A DNA stretch of 64,000 bases from JARBAU01 sp040414675 (GTDB lineage Archaea > Thermoproteota > Nitrososphaeria > Nitrososphaerales > Nitrososphaeraceae): the NCBI GenBank assembly GCA_040414675.1, contig JBEDUN010000067.1:1-64000 (forward strand), read 5' to 3'. The position numbers and the translations under genes are program-made. A model generated the notes under the pieces. It was not told where the DNA came from. It ran no database searches and saw nothing but the letters and a program-made list of their open reading frames with translations. Positions 55,196 to 64,000 of the stretch are shown here, in pieces (the first letter of the stretch is position 1; every line of letters begins with the position of its first letter).

Positions 55196-56667
55196 CCTTT
55201 CATCACTCCGATAGGTACCAATCGTATTACCTTTGTTGCTATCCCAAGTGAATGTGACACATTGACTACAGAATCCACATTTTTGTATGCATAGGGAGCT
55301 TCTTCCACGATTCCATCCTTTGTTAATGACTTTATGTAAATACCCTTTGATTCTAGGTTCTTCCTTACACCGTCCACAGTATAATTTCTCTTTGCAGCAG
55401 ATCTCGACATTGCTCTCCCAGCTCCATGTGCGGTTGACCCAAAACTCAAGGATTCTGACTTGCCATTACCCAACAAAAGCCAACTTGCTGTCCCCATAGA
55501 TCCTGGTATAATCACAGGTTGTCCTAAATTTCGATACTTACTTGGAATTTCATTCATACCCAATGAAAATGCCCTTGTAGCTCCCTTCCTATGTACAACT
55601 AGATCGCGGATCCCTTGATCATCTACTTTATGAGACTCTATTTTCGCAATATTATGAGACACATCGTAGACAACTCGCATATTTAAATCATTTTCGCTGA
55701 GCCTCAAAACTTTCTCAAAAGTTTTTCTCACCCAGTGAGTTATCATTTGTCTATTGGACCACGCAAAATTTAAAGCGGAAAACATTCCATTTAAATATGC
55801 CTTACCCTCGGGGGATTCGTTAGGAACACATGCAAGTTCTCTATCGGGTATCGTAATATGATATTTCTTTAGTGCTCCTTCAGATAATCTTAGATAATCA
55901 CTACAAACTTGATGTCCGAAACCCCTTGAACCACAGTGAATTAGAATAGCCAATTGACCTTCTTTTTGAAATCCCATGGATTTTGCAGCGCTTTTGTCAA
56001 AGATCTCGTCTACTTTTTGTACTTCTAGGAAATGATTTCCCGATCCCAAACTGCCTAATTGATGACTTCCACGTTTTTTGGCAGTCTCGGAAACTTTACT
56101 GGGATCTGCTCCTTCCATCATTCCACCTTCTTCGCATACTTCCAGATCCTCTTCCCATCCGTATCCTTGAGAGACCATGGATTTTGCCCCCTCTATGAGA
56201 AAATCATCCAATGCTGACCGAGTTAATTTGGTCGCCCCTTCGCCACCTACTCCAGAAGGGATGGCTCTAAAGAGCTCCTCGATAATAGTTCTTATACCAG
56301 CTTTTAAATCCCCCTCAACCAAGTCTGTCTTAATGAGCCTCACACCACAATTGATATCATATCCAACTCCACCAGGGCTAATGACACCCTCTACAATATC
56401 GGTAGCTGCAACTGATCCTACAGGAAATCCATAACCTTCATGCCCATCAGGCAGCACAACAACATGCTTACGAACTCCAGGAAGTGTGGATACATTTGCT
56501 GCTTGATGTATGGTCCTATCCATTAACATTTTCGAAAGTAGGTTATCGTCTGCATAAATCGTAATTGGAACTCTCATTCCACGTGATTCGTCTTTTTCCA
56601 AAGTGAATTCAAAATCACTAATTTTTTTGACTCTGTGATTACCGACTTTGGTTAATAACTCAGACAT
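55192..56667 (-). CDS. rtcB: tRNA-splicing ligase RtcB
   Basis: GTP- and Mn-dependent RNA ligase of 491 residues that joins tRNA exon halves after intron removal. Conserved features: the metal-binding C107 in GVGYDINCGVR, HCGSRGFGHQ near 240, and the guanylylated His in STAHGAGRAMSR near 410. A long loop with LPDGHEGYGFPVG lies near 72-84. No inteins. This window has at least two tRNA genes with introns, so the enzyme's substrates are at hand. Leaderless-type TATA (GCTTATAATAAC) lies about 30 bases upstream of ATG 56667. Confidence 0.93.
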   Translation of the reverse strand: MSELLTKVGNHRVKKISDFEFTLEKDESRGMRVPITIYADDNLLSKMLMDRTIHQAANVSTLPGVRKHVVVLPDGHEGYGFPVGSVAATDIVEGVISPGGVGYDINCGVRLIKTDLVEGDLKAGIRTIIEELFRAIPSGVGGEGATKLTRSALDDFLIEGAKSMVSQGYGWEEDLEVCEEGGMMEGADPSKVSETAKKRGSHQLGSLGSGNHFLEVQKVDEIFDKSAAKSMGFQKEGQLAILIHCGSRGFGHQVCSDYLRLSEGALKKYHITIPDRELACVPNESPEGKAYLNGMFSALNFAWSNRQMITHWVRKTFEKVLRLSENDLNMRVVYDVSHNIAKIESHKVDDQGIRDLVVHRKGATRAFSLGMNEIPSKYRNLGQPVIIPGSMGTASWLLLGNGKSESLSFGSTAHGAGRAMSRSAAKRNYTVDGVRKNLESKGIYIKSLTKDGIVEEAPYAYKNVDSVVNVSHSLGIATKVIRLVPIGVMKG

Positions 56668-56806
56668 CTATATATCGTAAATTTCATTGGGAGTTATTAT
56701 AAGCGTTCCTTTATCGTTCTGGTAAGAATTTGTCCTTATTAAGACATCGTACGTTTGAAGAATTTATTAAATGAGATCTAGATTGACGACTGACGAAGTT
56801 ATGGAG

Positions 56807-57892
56807 TTAAAACTTGTTTATTATAACCCGCAGCCCCAGGTAGTTCTCCGTAGCATGCAGTGCATCATTAATATCCACAAGGGAATAGTGATGACTTATT
56901 ATTTCCGATAATTTGATCTGACCAGTAGATACCAGATCCACGGCTTTGTTGAGCATATATGGCGTAGAACTAAAAGATCCTGTAATGGTAGCCTGATTAT
57001 AATGTAGCCAGTTGAGATCTAAAGGTGAAGAATGCAAACTAAGTATTCCAGCGAAAATATTAATCTTAGCGTTCTTAGCGGCAATTTTTAATGCAAATTC
57101 AAAAGCACCCGGGCTACTTGTAGCGATAATAACATAATCGGCACCATAACCGTCGGTATAATTCAGAACTCGTCTCAAGGTATCTTCATGATACTTTCCG
57201 TCTACTTCATCTTCGCTGTTAAACAAAAGTGCTAAATCTGCTCCCAGAGAAGTAGCTTTATCCAACCTGCCAAGTATTTTTCCAACTAGGATAGTTCTCA
57301 TCCCAGCATTCTTAGATAGTAGCAAATGAAGTAAACCTATAGGACCATCGCCAATGATTGCCATTGTACCTTTATGACGATCTCTCAGTCTCATATTGAT
57401 ATGACAATTTAAGCAGCAAGCGAGGGGCTCAAGAAGAGCAGCCTCGTCATCATTAATACTATTTGGAATAGGAATTAGACCTCCGATCTTAACCAATCTG
57501 GGGGGTATGTCGATATACTCTGCAAACCCTCCATTTATGCTGGATCCGATTTCTTTTAAATGAAGACATAGGTTATATTCAGCCCTATCACAATACCTGC
57601 AATTCAAACATGGAATAATAGGTGACACTGCAACTCTAGTGCCGGATTTTAAAAAAACTTCCTTGCCATGGGCTAAGGAAACAATATCATCCCTAATTTC
57701 TCCACAAATCTCATGTCCCAATATAACTGGTGGAGTTACTTTAAGATGTCCATTTCGGAATATTCGAACATCATATCCACAGACTGCACAGGCCCTCAGT
57801 TTAAGGATAATTCTTTCTTTGTCGTCAATAGATTTTAGATAATTTTTCTTATTAATTATACAGCCAGGACCATAGAAAACTGCAGCGCTCAT
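56807..57892 (-). CDS. zinc-dependent alcohol dehydrogenase, medium-chain family
   Basis: A 361-residue MDR enzyme for an NAD(P)-dependent alcohol or polyol oxidation. Catalytic zinc ligands: C38 (ACAVCGYD), H60 and E61 (LGHEICGEI). The structural zinc site is C95-x2-C98-x2-C101-x7-C109. The Rossmann motif is IIGDGPIGLLHLLL near 180. The overall pattern resembles threonine/sorbitol/glucitol dehydrogenases. Substrate is unknown and no operon partner exists. Confidence 0.82.
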   Translation of the reverse strand: MSAAVFYGPGCIINKKNYLKSIDDKERIILKLRACAVCGYDVRIFRNGHLKVTPPVILGHEICGEIRDDIVSLAHGKEVFLKSGTRVAVSPIIPCLNCRYCDRAEYNLCLHLKEIGSSINGGFAEYIDIPPRLVKIGGLIPIPNSINDDEAALLEPLACCLNCHINMRLRDRHKGTMAIIGDGPIGLLHLLLSKNAGMRTILVGKILGRLDKATSLGADLALLFNSEDEVDGKYHEDTLRRVLNYTDGYGADYVIIATSSPGAFEFALKIAAKNAKINIFAGILSLHSSPLDLNWLHYNQATITGSFSSTPYMLNKAVDLVSTGQIKLSEIISHHYSLVDINDALHATENYLGLRVIINKF

Positions 57893-58141
57893 ATTTCGAA
57901 GTGTTAGATGTATATCCTTAAAATATGCTACTATGTAAAGTTTGAATCAAAACGAAATTCTTATTTCACTTTATCACTCCCCTGGAACTTTTATTTAATG
58001 CTACGTATCGTGTTCGAGATTATATAGTGTGTGACGGCTCAAATATCCAATAATCTAAGGCAATTTGGAGAGTAGATTGTTATGAACGAATAGAATTCTA
58101 TATGCTTGCTTAAAAATCAAAAATATAACAAAGGTGAGGGA

Positions 58142-59083
58142 TTACCACTTTCGTCCTTCTGCTTCTCGAATATAGTAGTATAGGTATTGTTGGGCATAAC
58201 CTGAGTACCTTCCAAAATATTGTCTCATAATTGCTGAAATACGGCTATATTGAGATGGGGTCAATTTACTCTCTGGTCTGAAAGTAGTCTTACAATCTGC
58301 TCCAATAACCGATTTATAATGTCTTTCTAAGGCTCTAGCAATCCAAACATCGATCGGAAATGCTTCAAGCTTGTCTAGAGAAAATAATAGTATACAATCA
58401 GCAATTTTGTTACCAATTCCATATATATCTAAGAGGGCATTTTTTGCTTCGTTATAGCTACGGTTCGCTAGGGTTGGAATATCTAGATCATTATTGACTA
58501 TACTCTTTGCAACTGCCTTGATAGCTTTAGCTCTATAGCCAACACCACAGGATCGTAACTCACTTATCTCGGCCTCATGTAAAGTCTTTATCGAAGGGAA
58601 AGTGAAAAAATCCCTACCATCCACACTGAGCCTTTGTCCAAATTTTTTGGAAAGATTTCTCAACATTTTGCGAATCATAATAATATTCGTATTACTAGAG
58701 CAAACAAATGATACCATACATTGACAAGGTTCCTGACGCATTATTCTTAGACCATACCCTCTACTTATCGTCTTTGCAATTAAAGGATCAGCCGATAAAC
58801 ATGAAAAAATTTCTGGAATATCATCATCTAATCGGAATACCCAATTTTGCCAACCGTGCATTTCAGGAAACGATTCGAAACAGTACTCTCGGATTGCTAT
58901 AACATTATCACTATCATTGACATCAATGCAGAACTGTTCAGAAGGTATCTGTGATATTTTCAAAATATGATTACCATACGTGCCATACCATATATGGTCT
59001 AGTTTTTCCCATAAAAAGACTTGACCACTATTTATTGTAATTTCAGGATTAAAGATGTTATCGGAAAAGTAATTGGATGGCAA
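58142..59083 (-). CDS. ogg: 8-oxoguanine DNA glycosylase, OGG1 type
   Basis: A 313-residue eukaryote-like OGG1: an N-terminal OGG_N domain (about 12-115, with GQVFLWEKLDHIWYGT) and the HhH-GPD domain. The catalytic lysine is K226 in YGIGNKIADC and the aspartate D245 in AFPIDVWIAR. It excises 8-oxoguanine and has AP-lyase activity by family. This is the second base-excision glycosylase of the window after the AlkA-like one. It starts at TTG. Confidence 0.88.
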   Translation of the reverse strand: MPSNYFSDNIFNPEITINSGQVFLWEKLDHIWYGTYGNHILKISQIPSEQFCIDVNDSDNVIAIREYCFESFPEMHGWQNWVFRLDDDIPEIFSCLSADPLIAKTISRGYGLRIMRQEPCQCMVSFVCSSNTNIIMIRKMLRNLSKKFGQRLSVDGRDFFTFPSIKTLHEAEISELRSCGVGYRAKAIKAVAKSIVNNDLDIPTLANRSYNEAKNALLDIYGIGNKIADCILLFSLDKLEAFPIDVWIARALERHYKSVIGADCKTTFRPESKLTPSQYSRISAIMRQYFGRYSGYAQQYLYYYIREAEGRKW

Positions 59084-59111
59084 AGTCCATACCGTAAAGT
59101 GAAAATTTGTT

Positions 59112-59324
59112 TTATAATTCTACCCTATTTAGATGCGAGTCTTTTATTTTCTTCAGATCGTTTCTTAAGGCTTCCATTATTTTGGGGATTTCTCTAGCAG
59201 CGCAAGGGAGACAAATACATTGAAAGGATAGTGGATATGTAAAATACTTCTCGTTGATCGATATATCGCGCTTACATGAAACACATTTTTTTAATTTATA
59301 CGGGTCGGTATTTTTTACGATCAA
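59112..59324 (-). CDS. small zinc-ribbon-like protein
   Basis: A 70-residue protein starting at TTG, 28 bases upstream of the OGG1 gene on the same strand, so it is probably co-transcribed with it. It has CVSCKR (14-17) and CICLPCAARE (36-41), giving two paired Cys that could hold one zinc ion. The rest is helical and charged. It may modulate the glycosylase or bind nucleic acid, but that is speculation. Confidence 0.5.
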   Translation of the reverse strand: MIVKNTDPYKLKKCVSCKRDISINEKYFTYPLSFQCICLPCAAREIPKIMEALRNDLKKIKDSHLNRVEL

Positions 59325-59910
59325 GTGTCCATAATCTGATCAATATGACTATAAAAATCTGATTATTAGAAGTATACTAGCCTTACCGTCATAAAAAGTA
59401 TGTATGAGTACCTCGTTACCAATATCATATTTACTGCTCATACTAGGCTATACAATTTGCTTACCCACAGATACAATATAAATTAGCTTATTGACAACTA
59501 TGTAAGCCATTTCTAGCAGCCTATCCATACACAATTAATTTATCCATGAGTTAGTATGGTACAGTCAGTCTTCGAGAACTAGATTGTACAGTTCTAGATA
59601 TATTCACTATCTTACACAGCGCATCTTTTGGTTCTGCTTCTTATTGATACTATATAGTGGTGTCAACTAGTGCACATTTTTTCCACGCAATTAGTGCCTG
59701 CAATCGTACTTGCATATGCAAGTTGAAACAGAACACAAGATTCAAAAACAAATTGTTGATCAATCCTGAAATTTGTTCTGACGATTACTCTATGCAGCGT
59801 GAAGCAGTGACCAAGTACTATAGCAATAGCAATTGCGATATACAATCGAAGAACCTTTGGTTCTATGCTCGTAAGTATCGGCTTAAATATTTCTATATGT
59901 AATTATATGC
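59325..59910. other. 586-base intergenic region
   Basis: No supported gene. A hairpin AGAACT-AGATTGTAC-AGTTCT lies near 59575. TATA-like TTAAATATTTC at about 59883 fits leaderless expression of the next gene. Confidence 0.4.
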
Positions 59911-60096
59911 GTGGTTCTCCAAGCAAAATGCCCTAAATGCGGGGAGAAGGTAGAGGTAGATGACGAGGCTACAAATGCGAGATGTCACTTTTGTGGACTA
60001 AATCTTTCTTACGAAGAGTATATCGAGTTAATGAAAGAAAGAGTCACAAATCTAGTTACAAATTTCCAGTCAAGTTCAGAAAACGATCCTTACTGA
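59911..60096 (+). CDS. small zinc-ribbon protein
   Basis: A 61-residue protein from GTG. It has CPKCG (7-11) and CHFCG (25-29), a classical zinc-ribbon pair, followed by a helix (SYEEYIELMKERVTNLVTNF). It may be a transcription or RNA-associated accessory factor. A TATA-like box at the leaderless distance supports the start. No family name is certain. Confidence 0.6.
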   Translation: MVLQAKCPKCGEKVEVDDEATNARCHFCGLNLSYEEYIELMKERVTNLVTNFQSSSENDPY

Positions 60097-60372
60097 AATT
60101 GCAGTAATTGCAATGTATCAAAAATTTGTGGTAGGCAAATTTGTAACCAAAGCCTTCTCAAAAGTACAGATATTACTAATTGCGTATTTCAGAAAATAAT
60201 TTGACGATGTTTGAGCACCTTATTTGAAATTTCGACATTCTAAAAGGTAAGAGTATATGAACTAATATTGCACTTGTAGTGTGTCCCGATTACTGAAGTT
60301 GAATTACAAGTATTTGGACATTCAATGAATCTGCAAAGAATAAATAGTCCTATGCGATTGTTTTATGGATAA

Positions 60373-60777
60373 TTGACCCAGTTCAAAGTTATTATTTCTG
60401 ATTCTAGAGGTAAAAGTCAAACTCAAGAGCTCAAAGATGTAGCAGCGCAGCCTTTCTTAGGTTCTAAGATAGGTGATTTGATTGACTCTACGACAGTAGG
60501 TATTACTGGGGGAAAAATCAAGATTACCGGAGGGAGTGATAGATCAGGGACACCCATGCGTTCAGACATACATGGTGGAGTCAAGAAATATGTACTTCTA
60601 TCAAAAGGAGTTGGAATGCGCGATATAAAGGAAGGCAATAGAATTAGAAAACTTGTGAGAGGCAATTTAATAACCGAGGAAATCTATCAATTGAATTGCA
60701 TGTTGGTAGAAGGCGCCTTACCCGAATTATCCCCAAACAAAGATCAAGTTGCAAAGGACGATGAAAAGAAGAAATAG
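60373..60777 (+). CDS. rps6e: ribosomal protein eS6
   Basis: A 134-residue protein of the small ribosomal subunit, matching the archaeal eS6 family: FKVIISDSRGKSQTQELKD at the start, FLGSKIGDLID, then GKIKITGGSDRSGTPMRSDI and a GVGMRDIKEGNRIRKLVRGN segment that is diagnostic. It starts at TTG and precedes the aIF2-gamma gene, a frequent archaeal neighbour. C-terminal tail is Lys/Asp-rich. Confidence 0.93.
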   Translation: MTQFKVIISDSRGKSQTQELKDVAAQPFLGSKIGDLIDSTTVGITGGKIKITGGSDRSGTPMRSDIHGGVKKYVLLSKGVGMRDIKEGNRIRKLVRGNLITEEIYQLNCMLVEGALPELSPNKDQVAKDDEKKK

Positions 60778-60969
60778 AAAGTAACCACGGTAAGATCTGG
60801 CTATATTAGGATCATAGAATATTTAGTGACAATAATAACGACTATAATATTTACTGAAATGTAGTTGCTTTTATATCTTCTAGATGAGGCTATTGAGCAC
60901 GATGATCGATTAACTTTCATGGAAATGCGATAACTACCTTAATATCACTCGGCAAATTCAATATATTAA

Positions 60970-62232
60970 TTGCACTGGAGAGATACGCTACCAGAATGGT
61001 ATATCAAGGAATATGGATACCAACCAAATATAAATATAGGTACGTCGGGGCACGTGGACCATGGAAAGACTACCTTAGTAGAAGCTATAACAGGGGTCTG
61101 GACAAGCGCACATAGTGAGGAACTAAGAAGGGGAATCACGATTAAGGTTGGCTATGCTGACGCTGCATTTTATAAATGCCCAAAATGTCCACCACCGGAT
61201 TGTTATTCCACTAGTCCAACATGTAATAGATGTGAAGGTAAAAGTGAATTATTAAGGGTCGTTAGCTTCGTTGACTCACCTGGTCATGAAAGCCTCATGG
61301 CAAATATGTTGTCTGGATCTGCTCTTATGGATGGTGCGATCTTAGTCGTCGCTGCAAATGATCGAGTTCCTCAACCTCAAACTCGGGAACATTTGCTCGC
61401 TTTGAAGGTTCTTGGTATTAAACAAATTGTTGTTGTTCAAAATAAAGTAGATTTAGTTGATTCTGAAAGAGCGATGGAGAATTATGAACAAATAAAGGAG
61501 TTTGTAAAAAGTAGTGTAGCTGAAACTGCACCCATAATCCCAGTATCTGCTCAACATAAATTGAATATCGATGCCCTCATCGAGGCAATTGAAAATGCAA
61601 TTGAAACCCCTAAACGCATGAAGGAAGCGAATGCTATAATGCATGTCTTGCGCTCTTTTGATGTTAACAAGCCAGGAATTAGAATTAAGCAAGTTAAGGG
61701 AGGAGTCATTGGTGGTGCATTAGTACAAGGAGAATTTAATATTGGAGATGAAGTAGAAATTAGACCAGGTTTTTATGATGAAAAGAAAGGCAAATACGAA
61801 CCGATTACTTCCACCATCTCGACATTAGGAACAGGGGCGGGTTTGGTAGATACAGTTAAACCAGGAGGACTAATTGCTCTAGGTACAAAACTGGATCCGA
61901 CATATGTAAAAAGCGATTCACTGATTGGATCGGTTGTTGGTAAACCCGGCGAGTTACCTAACGATCTTGAAGATATCCTCATTGAGGTGAACCTTTTTGA
62001 TACCGCAGTTGGTACTCAAGAATTAGTTAAAGTTGATCCAATCAAGGCTAAGGAACCACTGAGGTTAAACATCGGTACCGCAGCAACAGTGGGAACCGTT
62101 GCCAACACCAGAGATAACAAGGTAGAAATTAAGTTAAAAAAGCCAGTTTGCATGATGCCTAGAAGTCGTGTAGCAATTAGCAGGAGGATAACTGATAGAT
62201 GGAGATTAATAGGGGCTGGAATAGCATCTTAG
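60970..62232 (+). CDS. eif2g: translation initiation factor aIF2 subunit gamma
   Basis: A 420-residue GTPase that carries initiator Met-tRNA to the small ribosomal subunit. G1 is GHVDHGKT (27-34), G3 DSPGHE (102-107) and G4 NKVD. A zinc knuckle is formed by C70, C73, C85 and C88 (CPKCPPPDC to TCNRC). Domains II and III, both beta barrels, follow. The TTG start gives the normal N-terminus. It is 192 bases downstream of eS6 on the same strand. Confidence 0.95.
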   Translation: MHWRDTLPEWYIKEYGYQPNINIGTSGHVDHGKTTLVEAITGVWTSAHSEELRRGITIKVGYADAAFYKCPKCPPPDCYSTSPTCNRCEGKSELLRVVSFVDSPGHESLMANMLSGSALMDGAILVVAANDRVPQPQTREHLLALKVLGIKQIVVVQNKVDLVDSERAMENYEQIKEFVKSSVAETAPIIPVSAQHKLNIDALIEAIENAIETPKRMKEANAIMHVLRSFDVNKPGIRIKQVKGGVIGGALVQGEFNIGDEVEIRPGFYDEKKGKYEPITSTISTLGTGAGLVDTVKPGGLIALGTKLDPTYVKSDSLIGSVVGKPGELPNDLEDILIEVNLFDTAVGTQELVKVDPIKAKEPLRLNIGTAATVGTVANTRDNKVEIKLKKPVCMMPRSRVAISRRITDRWRLIGAGIAS

Positions 62233-62569
62233 CAAAGTGGCTGAACCTTGCCAAAAACTCTAACAATTTGATGCGCGTTATGTGAAACTGGAATCGGTCA
62301 TAACCAATTGTTTTGTCTGAAATTTAACATATTTTGTAGGTAGGTTATAGGGCTAGATCACAATAACATTGATGAAATCTCCGCTTTTGTAAAGTACTAG
62401 GCATCTATATAGGATGATGTATTCTAGTTTTAACCTGCACAATATCGTCTTGATATTCATATGAGATTGTCCAAACAAGTGATCTAGTTCAACTAATAGA
62501 TTTTCAGTCTATTCCCCTCATGAATTATGAGAAAGTTTTTAATCTGGAACTAATCCGACATAATAGCGA
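62233..62569. other. 337-base intergenic region
   Basis: Spacer between aIF2-gamma and the CBS-domain gene. Nothing recognised. Confidence 0.35.
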
Positions 62570-63667
62570 ATGAAAGTTCTCGATATTGCGAAGACAAAAG
62601 TGTTTAGCCTTCTTCCCGATGAGACAGTAGGTAAGGCTTTGAGCATAATGTCAGAAAACAAAATTCATCAAATCCCGATTGTTGATAATGATTCAATTTA
62701 CAGGGGTATGATATTTGCAAAACAATTCGTGAATATAAATGCACTCCCGGATTCTAAAGTCAGGAGCTTCATCTGTAATACACCTATCGTGGAAATGGAA
62801 GAGCAGCTTGAAAAATGCGCCCAGCTTATGGTTGTCAGTGCGAATAGAGCGTTGCCATTACTTGATAACGGTAGACTCGTAGGCTTAATTAGTGAAACTG
62901 ATATCCTGAAGACTTCGGATTTCGGACATGCCAGAGTAGACGACGTTATGTCTGGCGCAATAGTGATTGAAGAAACAAATACCCTAGGAAATGCGCTTTC
63001 TAAAATGCGTCGATATAACATATCGCGACTTCCAATAATTAATCCAAAAGGAGTATTAGTTGGTATCATCAACGCTCTAGATATTGCTGATGTTCTATCT
63101 ACTCCTCGAGAAAGGTCCACCAAATCGAAAGGGATTGGTAGTCTAGCAACAATCAAAGATCTTGAGGTAAGATCGATTATGAAACACTCAATTTCTGTTG
63201 AAAGGGGCACGAAAGTAAACGATATTATTGATTATTTCGATAATAACGAAGAGATCGTTATTGTCGGAGATAATAGACCCATAGGAATTATTACTCCAAA
63301 AGATATCTTGGAATTAGTTCTTCCACGGGTTAAAAAACCTACCATCCATGTGACGCACATGGTGGATGAAGCTACCCGTTCTGAAATCGAAGCGCAGATG
63401 CTAAAATTTCTGGGAAAAATTCAAGGAAAATTGGGAGATATTCAACTAGCAATTGTTTATGTCGACAAACATAAGACTAGAAAGTATTCGATGCGAGCTA
63501 GGTTATTTACAGATAAAAGAGTTATTGATGCAAAAGGTGTTGCTTTTGATCCATTGAGCGCATGTAAGGCCATGGTATCCAAACTGGATAGAAGATTGAA
63601 GTCTGAGCATGGCCAAAGAGTTAGAGATAAAAAACATGCAAAGTCTGCAAGAAACAGTATGAGATAA
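62570..63667 (+). CDS. four-CBS-domain protein with HPF/RaiA-like tail
   Basis: A 365-residue protein. Four CBS repeats fill about 1-255 (SLLPDETVGKALSIMSENKI, then IVGLISETD-like ends, ARVDDVMSGAIVIEETN, DLEVRSIMKHSISVERGT). CBS pairs bind adenine nucleotides and sense energy state. The last 105 residues (about 262-365: ATRSEIEAQMLKFLGKIQGK, YSMRARLFTDKRVIDAK and a Lys/Arg-rich tail) have the strand-helix order and basic charge of ribosome-associated HPF/RaiA proteins. Together this suggests an energy-sensing ribosome-hibernation factor. Neighbours are a tRNA gene and, upstream, aIF2-gamma and eS6. The C-terminal call is moderate. Confidence 0.7.
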   Translation: MKVLDIAKTKVFSLLPDETVGKALSIMSENKIHQIPIVDNDSIYRGMIFAKQFVNINALPDSKVRSFICNTPIVEMEEQLEKCAQLMVVSANRALPLLDNGRLVGLISETDILKTSDFGHARVDDVMSGAIVIEETNTLGNALSKMRRYNISRLPIINPKGVLVGIINALDIADVLSTPRERSTKSKGIGSLATIKDLEVRSIMKHSISVERGTKVNDIIDYFDNNEEIVIVGDNRPIGIITPKDILELVLPRVKKPTIHVTHMVDEATRSEIEAQMLKFLGKIQGKLGDIQLAIVYVDKHKTRKYSMRARLFTDKRVIDAKGVAFDPLSACKAMVSKLDRRLKSEHGQRVRDKKHAKSARNSMR

Positions 63668-63673
63668 AAGAAG

Positions 63674-63803
63674 CGCAGATGAGGAGATTCGAACTCCTGA
63701 TCGCCAACAGGCGAATCGGCTTGCTCTTAGCCTCGTAACTCAAGGCCGACGCATTACTATGTTCATGTTGTTAGAACATTGAAGACCACTCTGCCACATC
63801 TGC
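63674..63803 (-). tRNA. tRNA-Ser(TGA) with two introns
   Basis: Minus-strand class II tRNA: acceptor GCAGATG/CATCTGC, discriminator G, T-arm AGGAG-TTCGAAT-CTCCT, and a long variable arm (TCGCC-TGTT-GGCGA). Anticodon stem TCGGC/GCCGA encloses TGA (63740-63742). A canonical intron of 17 bases follows position 37 (63722-63738). A second insertion of about 27 bases sits in the D-loop (about 63757-63783), with an ATGTTC/GAACAT hairpin; removing both leaves 86 bases, a normal tRNA-Ser. CCA is not encoded. Confidence 0.85.
63757..63783 (-). other. second, D-loop intron of tRNA-Ser
   Basis: Twenty-seven bases between AGTGGTC and TAATGC of the D-arm. Its ends cannot be fixed exactly because neighbouring bases repeat. 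The inside has six paired bases around TAACAACAT. Non-canonical introns like this are cut by the same endonuclease in archaea with heteromeric enzymes. Confidence 0.65.
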
Positions 63804-64000
63804 ACGATTCATATCGTTGGCAAACTTACTATTATATGTTAACAAATGTACATAGCTTGACTTCTCACTTGCACCTTTTTATCGCTTCATAACAAACAAA
63901 CACATTAAATGTAGTCATATAGTAGAAGGCCCTGCAAAGTGAAAATAGAATAACAGCTTTTGTTTCATACCATCAAACATTCCAACTAAAGATTGACTAT

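Noticed and set aside
59657..59902. Plus-strand 81-codon frame and its minus-strand counterpart at 59663-59845
   Set aside because: Neither has protein-like composition or a promoter; they cover each other.
1..64000. CRISPR array, rRNA operon, prophage or integrative element
   Set aside because: No regularly spaced repeats, rRNA sequence, integrase, or phage structural gene was found.

Overview
The window is AT-rich archaeal DNA from an ammonia-oxidising archaeon of the Nitrososphaeria (Thaumarchaeota). The evidence is a eukaryote-like topoisomerase IB, aIF2-gamma and eS6 genes, a zinc-containing ferredoxin, both F420 deazaflavin-synthase subunits (CofG and CofH), a thaumarchaeal-type copper nitrite reductase (NirK), tRNAs with introns, many TATA boxes about 25 bases ahead of leaderless starts, and many small exported proteins. 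The low GC content and soil-type gene set fit the Nitrosocosmicus branch better than the GC-richer Nitrososphaera, but that placement is inference.

Layout. About 1-31 kb is accessory and loosely packed. It holds an AlkA-like glycosylase, a His-rich exported mini-protein, a MarR/MFS efflux pair, a NodB-fold protein, a serine hydrolase, a methyltransferase, several small wHTH regulators, secreted proteins (PsbP-like, repeat-containing and cupredoxin-like), a DsbA/membrane-CxxC redox pair and a response regulator-histidine kinase-response regulator array. Between these lie long spacers with decayed genes: frameshifted exported proteins, an SDR remnant and an ORF broken by TAG codons. Some spacers also hold inverted repeats. 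The best is a 109-base element at about 21.8 kb with a TATA box in front of it.

About 31-48 kb mixes core and exported functions. It has a stand-alone MtrA-like corrinoid protein, Bud32 kinase with a possible broken Pcc1-like ORF ahead of it, an HTH/coiled-coil protein, XTP pyrophosphatase, NirK next to an 817-residue PKD surface protein, Taw1, a NIF3-like protein, tRNA-His and tRNA-Met, topoisomerase IB, and an overlapping cofG-cofH pair. About 48-64 kb is mostly housekeeping: a membrane glycosyltransferase with a possible pseudoknot in its leader, a PAC2-family protein, a DegT aminotransferase, zinc ferredoxin, RtcB overlapping a PDCD5-like gene, a medium-chain dehydrogenase, OGG1, eS6, aIF2-gamma, a CBS-domain protein with a basic HPF-like tail, and a tRNA-Ser that appears to carry two introns.

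Themes that connect the genes: RNA processing (Taw1, RtcB, intron-bearing tRNAs, KEOPS kinase), copper and redox chemistry outside the membrane (NirK, cupredoxin-like protein, DsbA pair, His-rich peptide), base-excision repair (AlkA and OGG1 families) and F420 synthesis.
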